Of a DNA stretch of 64,000 nt, positions 25,717-36,400 are shown in pieces. The first letter of the stretch is position 1, and each line of letters starts with the position of its first letter. The notes below the pieces were generated by a model, which made no database searches, was not told the origin of the DNA, and saw nothing but the letters and a program-made list of their open reading frames with translations. Source of the DNA: Volvox africanus. Taxonomy: Eukaryota; Chlorophyta; Chlorophyceae; Chlamydomonadales; Volvocaceae. Location of the stretch: positions 4,566,001 through 4,630,000 of the forward strand of contig BSDZ01000003.1 of assembly GCA_030268105.1 (NCBI GenBank). Direction: 5' to 3'. The position numbers were made by a program, and so were the translations under genes.

Positions 25717-26007
25717 TTAATGCCGCAGCAGCTTGCAAAGCGGACCCAGAACGCTTTCCTTGACTGTGTTTGCAAAGCTCAACAAAGCCTCCAGCGATGG
25801 TAGTGGGTTACGCGCCTTGACCTTCTCATCCGCATTCTCGACTGAATGTTGCGGCCCGTCCTCCTTCCCCGCGGCCGTCTGCCCCATAGACAACAGCAGC
25901 AGTTGCTCCCTACGTGCTTCTTCGTGCTCGTCTACCTTGGCTGCAAGGCGGATCGCAGCCGGGGCCAAACTCCTGTAATACGTGTGCGACGTCTGCAATA
26001 TAGGACA
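25717..26007 (-). CDS. Unidentified terminal exon, about 96 codons
   Basis: A strong-looking acceptor (ATATTGCAG) on the minus strand opens a frame starting TSHTYYRSLAPAAIRLAAKV and ending FANTVKESVLGPLCKLLRH. The same frame stays open upstream to a possible ATG at 26052, so it may instead be a one-exon 111-codon gene. Composition is protein-like: an Ala/Arg-rich helix with KVDEHEEARREQ, then a charged linker and a second amphipathic helix. I do not recognise it. It lies about 250 nt downstream of the ABM gene on the same strand and could be an alternative last exon of that gene, but no donor in the correct phase was convincing. Confidence 0.4.
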   Translation of the reverse strand, partial: CPILQTSHTYYRSLAPAAIRLAAKVDEHEEARREQLLLLSMGQTAAGKEDGPQHSVENADEKVKARNPLPSLEALLSFANTVKESVLGPLCKLLRH

Positions 26008-26301
26008 GTTGGCTATGTTCTTTAATTTCCCAAAGGCAACAGGTAAATGCATAGAGGTGAACGCGTAGTTTAGCCGTAGTAATTGCGGATGAGGGTGATC
26101 GCTGCGTAGTTAAAGAGGCATTGAAGTGAAAGTTGCAAGTGCAAGGGTTCAGGCATCACGGGAAGGGGATGGGGCCAACCGGCAGCGCGCATCTGGGGGC
26201 ATCATATGCATGCCCCTGGTCGCAAGGGAACAGCAGCACTGTTTTGGGTTCTGGGTTTGGCGAGTGGCAAGGTGGTAGCAGCTTGCTTGTAATCGCCGCG
26301 A

Positions 26302-27434
26302 TTAAAGGCGGTTTGCAAGCACGCGGAGGTCCCGACCGAACAACGTACTCAGGTCAAAGGCGCCTGACGTCTGCTTGTATGATGCGCCTCCAGCTGCCCC
26401 GCTGGCCCCAGTGGCGTCATCCAGGCCGCCCTCTCCTTTGGGACCTGATTCAGCAGGTGCCCAATGAAGGCAAGCTCGAGGTCAGACCATACCCAATTTT
26501 CGGGGTCCGTTGCTTTGGTTAGATGGGTGCCCACTTTCAGTCCTAATGATCCTGGAGCCCTAAAAGTTGCGTGCTTAGTGACGCCCCCCTCTCCTCATCC
26601 TGTCCTGCCAAAATGTAATTGCAAATAAGAAAGGCCTGGCTCCTAATCCTTGCTAGTCCTTACCTGCTTGGATTGCGACCGGGCCTATACGGCCGTCCTC
26701 ATAGGCGTAGAGGGACATGCCAATGGGCTTCTCAAGATGCGGCTGCAACTGCGGTCAGTGAAGGGGCCAAAAGGGTTAGCATGGTCCCGCACTGTGCAGA
26801 CATGCTGGCAGAGAAGTTAGGCAACGCTGCTGCAGCTGCCGTTCACTCATCATGCATGCAGTCATACCGGTGACCCAAGACACCTCATGTTAGCTGCCTA
26901 TCCAGGTCTCCCCTTGCGGACAGAACAATGACGCTCTGTTCTTGTCGCCCCGCAGTGTTCGGCCGGCGAGCTAAGGGGACACCATGAGCATGAGACAACC
27001 CACCTTTTCCAGTAGCTCAACCATTCGTGGCGCCGTGGTATGGGCTCCGAATGCTTCCGTACTGACATATCGCTCCCTGTGACGTGTTAACGGCTTCCTT
27101 GGTTTAGACATAGAACGTAGTGGTCCCTTCCTTCAGAATATAATCTCCCGTTTCTAACATTGTCTCACGCTCACCAGAAGTGAAATGTGTTGGCCTCCCA
27201 CCCGTCGCGAACGCAGTCGAAAGCCACGATCCCCTTCCCTGCAACTTGACACTCCTGTTCCGTCAACTTCATAATTTCTCCAGCTATACTTGCTACTTGT
27301 GCTTCGTGGTCCTTTTTCGCAATTAAAGTGCGAGACACGGCAACTTGTTTTTGGCTCCGAACTCTGTGTGCCGCAACAACCGACAGCCTTTGCCGAGAAG
27401 GCAAGGAACAACGCCCAGAACCCAATGCCGCCAT
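26302..27434 (-). CDS. Plastid-targeted ABM-domain (antibiotic biosynthesis monooxygenase fold) protein, 4 exons, 184 aa
   Basis: Exons: 27434-27175, 27076-27004, 26742-26664, 26444-26302; total 555 nt with matching phases. Residues 1-36 (MAALGSGRCSLPSRQRLSVV) look like a transit peptide; an upstream in-frame ATG at 27536 is possible. Residues about 37-105 form a dimeric ferredoxin-like ABM fold: a first strand SRTLIAKKDHEAQVASIA, then the region QVAGKGIVAFDCVRDGWEAN and the signature TFHFWERYVSTEAFGAHTTA. The tail EKPIGMSLYAYEDGRIGPVA and a Gly/Ala-rich linker end in TLFGRDLRVLANRL. ABM folds occur in small monooxygenases, haem-degrading enzymes and as non-catalytic modules, so no reaction can be assigned. 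The start lies 302 bp from the divergent PRAI gene. Confidence 0.72.
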
Positions 27435-27736
27435 CTGTTCAAAGCGAGGGCGAGAAGAAGAGCTTGGAGGCGTACCCCTCTTCGGCAAAGGTCTCGGCAG
27501 GACGTACACGCGGTAGTCGCCTCGAGACTTGGGCAAGATTAATTAAATTACTTATAAGTTGCAGCCGCATGCTCGCATGTGAGCCATTTGAGGCATCAGG
27601 GCCCAATTGATTCATGGACGATGCAATCATTGACGAGATGACCATCGCAGGACGAGCAAACGGAAAAAGTGCAAGCATAAAATCATTTTGTCAAGTGCTT
27701 GCGCGTAAACATGATTCCAACAATTGAAAGCAAATA
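27435..27736. promoter_or_regulatory. Divergent promoter between ABM-protein and PRAI genes
   Basis: 302 bp separate the two start codons on opposite strands. If the ABM protein starts at 27536 instead, only 200 bp remain. No element is assigned. Confidence 0.45.
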
Positions 27737-30636
27737 ATGTCCCTGCTTCAAAATCAACACCGGTTAGGGACGGCAGGGACTTGTGGGCGATCGTCGCAGC
27801 CGCGCCGAGTCTGGCTGCGGTAAGATACTTGCTTGCGATCCAATTGTAGACAATCCAACAATATGACTGGATCATTCTTACCATCTTACAGCACATTGGC
27901 TAGCGTGACGTCGCAACAACCAGCAACCGCAAGTGGGCCGTTGGTCAAGGTGCGGACGGGAATATTCTAAGTGCATGAAGAATAAAAGCAAATTACATAA
28001 CAATTACGCACTCATTCCATGTGAGCCCCCTGCACTTGCCGATCTGATGTAATACACCATGTGACACGCTTCCCCACCTGGGTTCAGATCTGCGGGATAA
28101 CTAACTCAGATGATGCTCGGCACGCTGTCAACTCCGGAGCAGATTTAATTGGTGCGCATTATAGATAGTCACAAACAACACTCCTTTTTCCAAAATAGGA
28201 GGTGTGCCACTACCAGGGCTTCCTTGCGACTCTTTCACCTTTTGCATCTTACCCCCAGCGCACACTCACACGAGCTCTCGCGAGCTGCTACCTGCTACCG
28301 GGTTCCCCTCCCTTTGCTCTGCCACGTCCCGTCCCCGATGCGATAACCTGACATGTGGACGGTGTCTTTCCTTGACAGGTATGATCATGTGGCAGAAGGC
28401 CAAGCGATCAGTGAGCATGGACACAGCCCGCAGCATCGCTGCAGTGGCCCGAGATGGGGGTGCCCGTGCAGTGGGGGTGTTTGTGGACGAGGACGCAGCA
28501 ACCATCTCTGCACGGTGGGTCCACATTACAGAGCGCGTCTTCAATGCACTTTGATGAGACTCACGCGTGTCTCTAGTACGTAAAGCATGGCACTGAGGTT
28601 GTGAGAGGGGGGTCTTTTCAGCACTGCTGCTACGACAGATGGTGGTGCTGGACCCGGCTTAGAGTGCCAGACGCAACCAGCTGGCATCAGCCGTGGGACC
28701 TTGCTGCTGCTGTCTGCAGTATAACTCGGCCCTCTGACGGGTCACCTTACGTTCTGCACGGATGCGCTGACTGACACCAAAAACTTTGTTTTGCAACAGC
28801 AGTTTTTTAATCCTTCCGCGCCAAACCGATTCAACAGCGTTGAAGCAACCGATTTTCGGAAGGGGAGGGGGTGGCAAACGTTTTTGCGTCCCGGTTGTCG
28901 GCGGCCTTCTCTCCCATGCCTCAGGTGCCGGGATGCGGGAATACCAGTGGCACAGCTGCACGGGGACGGCGCCAGGCACGTGGCCGCGGGTGATGTTTTC
29001 CCCGGGAGACATGAACCGTTATATACGTATATATGTATGTGTACATGCTGCTCGTGGGGCTTGCTTAGAAATGTGCAGCCAGAAAGGGAGCAAGCGTTAA
29101 GGGAACTTGGCGCACCTAGCGCAGTGGTCAGTGGCATCCACTGCCGCTGCCTCACAAGAGATAGAAGAGGGTTTCGGAGCCAGCAGTAACTTGGTTTGCT
29201 GTATCTGATGCTGATTTTCCTCACTGGCCGGTCAGTGATTCCGGTCATGCATGGTAATTGAAACAGCAGAGGCGACCGCACCACACATCGACCTCAATTG
29301 GTCCTCGCCTTTGATCTCATCAGGAGCACTTTCAGGGGCATTTCGAGGCATCATGCGAATGGCCCTAAGGCCCTAAGGCCTTACACGTTAGGCCCTAAGC
29401 TGCCATGGATCTGCTCCCGACAGGGCCTCCTTGCCTGACCTGGACCCCTCCCTGGAGGTGGTGTACGTGCTCAATTGCGCACCGGACGGTACGCCCCTGA
29501 CAGAACCTCCCAGCGAGCTGCTGCGGCGGATGGGCAAGTCGGGAGCGCGCCGGCCGGACTGGGTGCTTGTGGATAGCGCGCAGGTGAGGCCGCTGCCGCC
29601 CCTACTGAGCAGGAGTCTGCTTGGCGCCTTGGCGCCCCAGGAATTTGATATTCCCATAAGGGGGCAAAGCCGTGCACGAACCTCAGCGTCCCGTCCAAAC
29701 CGCTTTATGAGTTAGTGCGCCGGCCTGTATTTAGCACCATGCTGTTGCTCTTCAACAGCAGCCAAAATTGCCACACGAGTTTCCGGCTGGCTCAGTCCTG
29801 CGGTGCCGCTTCCGGTTGCTGAGGATAGAGGATCAACACCACCCCATTCTGTCAGCCTTAGTAAAACATATCCCCCAGAATACCAAGCACAATCCCCTAG
29901 CCGAGTCTCAATCTCGCTTAGCTGAGTGCGACCGCTCGCGCAAGACCTGCTGCAACCCTCCCCGCCTCCTTAATGTCCCCAGGGCGGCTCGGGCCAGGCG
30001 CTGGATTGGTGTAATCTGAAGGTCCCCTATGAGGAGGCCTCACGGGGCTGGCTTCTGGCGGGGGGCCTCAACCCAGACAATGTTGCCACAGCGGCCGGGC
30101 TGGCTAGACCCATGGCAGTGGACGTTTCCAGCGGCGTGTGTGGACCCGACGGTAGGTGCTTCCGTCGTGTCCGCTGTGGAGATGGGACTGCCAGAATATT
30201 TGGCGACTAGGGTTCGGCAAAATGAGAGCTCAAATGCGTTTCCGGTTTGAATCAAGAGATAAGACAACCCGGAACGGTTCCGCGACGGCCCCAGTGGTTG
30301 GGACTCATGTTCGGAGTGTTAGCCTGGGTTGGGGCATACACGGCAGCTCAACCGAACTGGTTATGCGGAGCGTGAAAACGCAGCAGCCCTAGGAAACGTT
30401 CGTTTCACCACCTATCATTTACTGCCCTAGCTTGTATAATCTTGAGCCGTTTAACATTTACCATATGCGTGGGTCCCTGCTGCGTTGCGAATACCCCTTA
30501 GCCTTCTGGGACCTGTACTACAAAGTCCTGTGTTTTGCGTTTCAACCCCATCCGCGAATTTTTCGCAGGTCTCAAAAAGGACTCCGCGAAGGTTTCATCT
30601 TTCATTTCGGCCGCAAAGGCTATCAAGTACGCGTGA
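27737..30636 (+). CDS. PAI1: Phosphoribosylanthranilate isomerase (tryptophan synthesis), plastid, 9 exons, about 275 aa
   Basis: Exons: 27737-27819, 27892-27949, 28088-28151, 28379-28514, 28925-28989, 29102-29126, 29424-29583, 29983-30151, 30569-30636. They sum to 828 nt with every phase agreeing; 275 residues is the usual length of plant PAI precursors. The enzyme makes the Amadori rearrangement of phosphoribosylanthranilate to CdRP, third step of tryptophan synthesis, in plastids. Visible: transit peptide (MSLLQNQHRLGTAGTCGRSS), catalytic-cysteine strand LVKICGITNSDDARHAVNSG, GADLIGMIMW, AVGVFVDED, PVAQLHGDGAR, LEVVYVLN, the catalytic-aspartate strand DWVLVDSAQGGSG, GWLLAGGLNPDNVATA and AVDVSSGVCGPDGLKKDSAK. 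The 25-nt exon at 29102-29126 and the end of exon 5 are inferred from phase only; their acceptor and donor are weak. Confidence 0.88.
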
Positions 30637-33461
30637 GCCCCAGTTCAACGAGTCCGCTTAGCTGTCCATTTGAAGTCCTGCCGTGTACATCCATTGTTGT
30701 GTGTAGTGTGTAGGATAGGGGGGTACATCACCCGTGGCCACTAACCTGGCAGTCCCTACCTTCCCCGGTGTTTCGGGGCACCCTCATCCAGTCTCTCATG
30801 CCGACTTCTCCAAAATCAGTGGTTTTCCCAGGTTCAGCACCCACCACCAGCATCCAGCGAAATCTGCCGAATCAACTAAGGCGTCAACTCCGCTACTGGT
30901 CAGCTCGCAGGTCACTTTAATTGGGGTCGTCACCGTCCATCAACATGGGGGCACTCTGCCCTTAACTTTGGGTCTTTGGCCCGCTCTCGGTCGGGGTAGA
31001 ACTTGGAACTCCAGGGGCATATTAGTCGTGCCTGAACAGTCGTGCCTGAATACGGGTTTTGTGTATGGGGGTCTGCTTTTTCTTCATCGAGTACCCTTGC
31101 CTGGTCTGCGATTCCCACAGCATCTTCAGTGCCTGGGCGGAGTTGGATCTCTGGTTGCGGGGCTCTTATGGGTTGGACCTATGGGTTCTAGCAGAATGCT
31201 GACTTGCTAATTCTAGGCACACTCGGACGGATTCACATGACATGCAAATACGTTCAAAGGGTCTCTACGCGCCGTGCATGGCTGCTTAATGTCATGCTGT
31301 GTCCATCATGCACACGTGTTGCGAAGCACATATCAACAGGGTCATCTCCCTGTTAAGGAGGGATTCGCAGGCATGCTGCAAGATATAAGGAGTTTGGGTT
31401 TAGCAAAGGTAGAGCTAGTACGAGTCCCAGAGTTTGCTCAAATCCTAAGGCGAGGCGAAGGGGGCTGCCACGAGAACGCATCAGAGGCTGGGAAGGGAAG
31501 GGAGGTATGGCCGGTGAGCGAGGGATGTGCCGCCACGCCCCGGCACACGTCAGGGAAAAGAAGGAGATGCTGATAATTTCTGACATATATTTCGTACGCT
31601 TCTCTTTAAGTCAAGGTAGCACCTCCGCTCTGAAACAACAACCTGCCTGCCTGCCTGTCATTTCCGCCAAGCAAAAGATGTCAGTCACCGAGACCCGCAT
31701 CACACGCATCATAACGAGCAGTAGCTATCGTCATCAATTCGCCTCCATTAACCTCTCACCCGAACCCCTTCGCAGTCGCCGTCACATTTAAGTGTCTCAT
31801 CCACCCGGCAACGACAGAATCCCGACAGCCCTGGTCACAGGACCCACCAACTCGACCTGGCCGTGTATTATCCTTAACGTCAAAGACGGTTTGTTTGCAA
31901 TCCCTGATCACCCTGACTTGATCACTCCATCCCGCTGATCGCCCCTCCCCACAAGGGCAGCTCTCATCCATGCCGTCACCGCCAAAGCACTGCAAGCACA
32001 CATCGGTGCAGTATACCTCCGGAGGGTCCTTTCAGACCGATCTACACCCTATATCATGAATATAAACATGAAACCGTGGCTACAACAATACCGCGCAAAG
32101 GGCAAGCACCCGAAGCGACCGTGGGAAACGGTCAGGCTGGGAGTGGCAGAATGTGGCAGATTGTGGCCTTGGGGACGAAGTTGAACCTCTGCGCAAATCG
32201 GCAGCGTTCACAATGCCCAGGAGGTGTGCGAGTTCCCAACACCACCACATATCACTTCGCCCAATACCACCTGCTTTTAGGAGCGGGGGTGACGGCCGGC
32301 GCGACTTTTACCCTCAGCACCATCACCGACCCTAGCTCTTTCTCCCTATCACGATGTTGCCAGCAGTACTGCGATCACAGTGCCCCCGGCCCAATTATCA
32401 GGAGCAACCATGACGCCGCAGCATCGCGTTGGGTCTACGAATACAGCAACACGTGTTCGCTGCAGGCACCATTCCGACAAGCGCGCGTTTGCTCTATTAT
32501 GCTGGGAGCTGACCACATGTACAACCTAGGACTGATCTTCACAAACGTCTGTTGTAAAGCTTAACAAGCCAGCAAAAGCTGGGGAGACAAGAACTGCACT
32601 TCTAGCACAAGATGCCGGCACCGCCCTCCCTCAACCTCCACATCCCCGATGCTTTCCCTCACAGCCAGTGAACCCACTGTTTGGCTTCCCGCCCACTCTT
32701 CAACGCACACTTCCTGGCTCCGTAAGATTGCTTTTCACGCCCTGGATGTCCTGTTTCTCCGGGGCCCAGCAGCCCAACCTCCTCGAGAGCCATCAAGGCG
32801 CCATTTTCCCGTCCCACTCCAATGCCCTCGCCCCGTTTTCGCAGGAGCAATGGGCCCAGTGGGGCTCGCACGGAGTACCAAAAGTTCGGCTTCCGACCAT
32901 TTTGGAACAGCCACTAGGCCACCGACGGCAGCATGCAGCATACATGCTACCACGCTACTGCCGTGACGCATAATACGGTAAGACTGCCACGAATCCGCTG
33001 CACCTGAGCCTACCTGATTTCCCTTACATGGCTGAAATCCCCTTTCAATGCAATCGTGGAAGAAGCGCAATCATGCGAGGTGGCGCACCACAAGACGCTG
33101 AACCCTAGGCAGGAGAGATGCGGCGAAGATACGACTGCACGCTGCCCGCCGATGGCAGCCCGAGGCCCTTGCTGATGGCACACTCTCCACCTCACCCCTT
33201 CTCACGCTTAAGCCACGGCCAATCGTCCCAACGCAACCCCACCACGCATCCTTCTTGTCGGCTCGCATCGAAGCTACGAAGGCGGTCTGCACCATCTCAG
33301 GGACATCTGGTTAGCACCAGACCCACGCAGCTGCCACAAACCGCGCTGTATCTGAGCCCACTCCCTGTCAGCGCCTCTTGCCTTGTGCATGAGGACCCTT
33401 CACGGCGCAACGCCCTGAACGCGCTACAAGCCGCAACCCCAGAGGCACCTCCGTTTTGTCG
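30637..33461. other. Intergenic, 2.8 kb, with one dispersed-repeat copy
   Basis: Lies between the convergent PRAI and methyltransferase-like genes. It contains a repeat copy at 30707-30849. A TTACA at 33024-33028 is TGTAA on the minus strand and may end the methyltransferase-like transcript. Open frames at 30734-31210, 31274-31573, 32076-32564 and 32649-32966 show no recognisable protein; some may come from decayed repeats. Confidence 0.5.
30707..30849 (+). repeat. Dispersed SINE-like repeat, copy A (about 143 bp)
   Basis: Nearly identical, in reverse complement, to 51751-51890; only two substitutions were noticed over the aligned part. Both copies begin near TGTGTAGGATAGGGG and end near CAGCACCCACCACCA. 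No clear target duplication is seen around this copy. Confidence 0.75.
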
Positions 33462-36400
33462 TTACTTTGCCCACGCATTGTATCCGGGTATATGACCCAA
33501 CTCTGAAAAAATCCTGCAGAAGAGCTTCGCGTTCTTGCCGATATAAACAAGCACACTTCCCCGCGGGTTATAAATCTCGCTAGGATCGGTCAGCGGGCCC
33601 CCAGTGTTTGCGGGCCGCGGCTCCCGCACTGGCAAGCCGGTGCTCCCGGCCCTCCCCCGGCCGCTGCTACCCGAAGTAACCGCCATGCTTCCACAGGTGC
33701 CGCTGGCCGCTTCACCACCGCTTGAAGGTCCTGTCATGCTGTTGCCTGCAACCATACGCCCGGTCGCGTCGTTATGGGGTTCAGGAGCAGCGACGCCTGG
33801 TGAGGTCGCGGCTGCCATCGGGGTCCTATCCGTGTCCATGTCCATAGGTGCGCATGGGAGCTGAGCCACGGGAATCAACATGCCGCTGCCCATCGCCGCG
33901 TCCGTTGCAATCGGACACACTTCATATTCCGCAATTGGGTTCACTGGTTGCGCTGCCGCAAGAGGGCTCGGCACGGACTCCATCGGGATGTCCTTAACAG
34001 GCAGTTCGTCGAGGACTGTGGCCGCCAATGATGGATTCACCATCGAATCCATGTGTGATGCTCCAGCAGCTAAACCCGTCGCTGTTGCCGATTCTACAGG
34101 AGTCACTGCAGGGCCAAGAGCTGCTCGCGGGTCCACCGCTGCCTCTGCCGATACCGGCGTCGTTGTGGCTGCTGCAAGGCTGTTGGCTGACTGCGCGACA
34201 CCAGCGACTGTTTCCAGAGCAATGGCCTGAGCCGCCACGTCCGCAGATGCCATGTCCATCGGGTCAGGTAGCGACAGCCCAACCAGGGAGGCCCCTTGCA
34301 GCACCGCGTCCATCACCGCCTGCTGCTGCGCCTGCTCCAAAGCGGCTTGTTGTGCCACCGCCTGCTGCAACGCCGTTTGATGCTCCATTACAGCTTGCTG
34401 TTCCATTGCAGTTTGATGCTGCGCCTGCTGCTGGGCCACAATGACCGCCTGCTCCATCGCCGCCTGTTCCATCGCCTGCTGCTGCTGGACCTGTTGCGCC
34501 TGTTGCTGGTGCTCCACCATCAGCTGCTGTTGCGCCTGGAGTAGCGGTGATACTCCCATCACCAATCCGTTGACACCCGCCTGGACTGTGACCCCGTGCT
34601 GCATCGTGTCTGCCCCCAGCGGGACAGACATATCGGGGTGTATCTGTCCCTGCTGCGCAGCAGCAGCTGCGTTCCCCATCTGGCACCCCTGCGGTGCTAG
34701 GACCCCGGCTCCCTCCGCAAGTGCAGCGAGCTGCGCAGCTGCCAGACTCAACGCTTCCGACATATTTAGGTCTAAAGGAGGCACTCCCGTCAAGGATGAT
34801 GTGTCCAGCAACGACACAGCGAGCGGGTCAGCCTGCTGTTGCGCTGCCGCGAACAGGAGTTGTTGCTGCTGCTCGTGGGGTTGCAGCTGTTGCTGATGTG
34901 GGTCATGCTCCTGCGATTGCTGCTGGGCGGCGGCAGCAACGGCCGCGGCGGCAGCTTGCTGCTGCGGGTCTATGGAGGATGTTGTGGGCATTTGCATTTG
35001 CCCCGGCAGGCCCATGCTCGGAGGCAGCATGCCGAGCGGCTGTGGACCTGTAAAGCCAAGCGCCGCGTAAGGTGAACTCTGCTGACCTAGCTGACCCATG
35101 GGTCCACCGGGTAACCCCATGGCAGGTATGAGAAGGCTCATGCCCGGCGCCAATCCCGCCATGGCCGCGCCTGGCTGTGCCATCATACCCAAGGGGTGGC
35201 CCACCCCGATCCCCATTCCCATCTGTAATTGCATACCTCCAGGGAGGCCTAGCTGCTGCCCGGGTACCAGACCCAAGCCACCCAGGCCAAGACCCATGGG
35301 GTGGGTGACCCCAACGCCAACCTGCATCGGCAACGTGACTGCGTGCCCCAGAGCCGCCATACCCGCCATAACACCGCCGCCTGGGTGGCCCATGAGGGGT
35401 CCCATCGAGGTCGCCATCCCCCCGGCACCACCGAATAGTGCCTGCTGATGCGCCATGGCCGCGTAGTCAGGCATGCCCGCCGCTGCCAGTTGAGCGGCAG
35501 CCGCTGGGTCGAGCTGGCCAGACAGAGTGACCGGACCGTGGGGCCCCATCAGCCCCAGGACTTGCGGCTCGGTCTTGAGCGCTATGGGTCCGAGTCCCAT
35601 GGCGGCTGCTGCAGCGGCCAGTGGATCAGCGGCGGCGGCAGCAGCGGCAGCCGCAGCGGCAGCGGCGGCAACCGCCTCCTGCTCCTGCTGCTGTTGCTGC
35701 GCCAACAGAAGCTGCTGCTGTTGTTGTTGCTGCTCCTGCTGCTGCTGTTCGTGTAACTGTTGTTGTTGCTGCTGCTCCCGTTCCTGCTGCTCCCTGAGCT
35801 TCTGCTCTTTTTGGCGCTGCTTTGCCGCCGCTGTAGCCGCCGCCCTGGCCGCCTTGGCTGCTGCACGTTCGGCAGCGCTGGGCCGTGGCACCGGATTTGA
35901 TGGCGGGGCCTCCAACTCGAGCTCCTCGTCCTCGGCCGCAGCCGCGGCAGCGGCAGCAGCCGCCACCGCCGCTGCTGCCTTGGATCGCCGTGGCCGCGAC
36001 GCGCGCATTGCGTCCGCAGGGGGCGGTGCGGGAGCTTCCCTCTTTCGACTGACTGGCGGCCCTGGCGCATGCGCGTCCTCGTCGTCATCATCATCGTTGC
36101 TTTTTCGCCGAACCCCCCGTCCGCTACCGCCTCTACCAACCCTTTCACTAATGCCGTTTCCTTCGCCGTTGCGGCCGGGGCTAATATTGGTTGCAACCGT
36201 CAGCAGTGCCGTTGTGGCGGCCATTAACGCAGCGGCTGGCGAGTTTGGGTCTGGCACGCCCCATCCCGGCGGCGGTAGTGGCTGCGGCTTAAGCGGCTTG
36301 TCTGCCAGAAAGCAGTGCGGATATTCGAAGACCTTGCCGAACCATTTTTGACCTATGGCCACCTTAAGCAAAAGAACCACCTCCGTGACGCGGCCGGCCT

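Noticed and set aside
26349..26580. Possible ABM-gene exon reading GSLGLKVGTHLTKATDPENW
   Set aside because: Fits phase at its start, but the acceptor at 26444 joins IQA|GPKGEGGLDD in phase with a clean stop. The alternative leads into a different frame and needs an extra, too-short intron.
27160..28100. The 5' end of PRAI as a bacterial-type operon partner of the ABM gene
   Set aside because: The genes are on opposite strands and both are spliced; only a shared divergent promoter can be claimed.
29079..29170. PRAI exon reading PEREQALRELGAPSAVV
   Set aside because: Looks helical and attractive, but no donor from it matches the phase of the next exon (29424-29583); the 25-nt exon in another frame fits all phases and total length.
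35527..36351. 274-codon plus-strand frame rich in Cys, Ser and Ala
   Set aside because: Complement of the poly-Gln/poly-Ala codons of the methyltransferase-like protein; CAG/GCN repeats leave all frames open.
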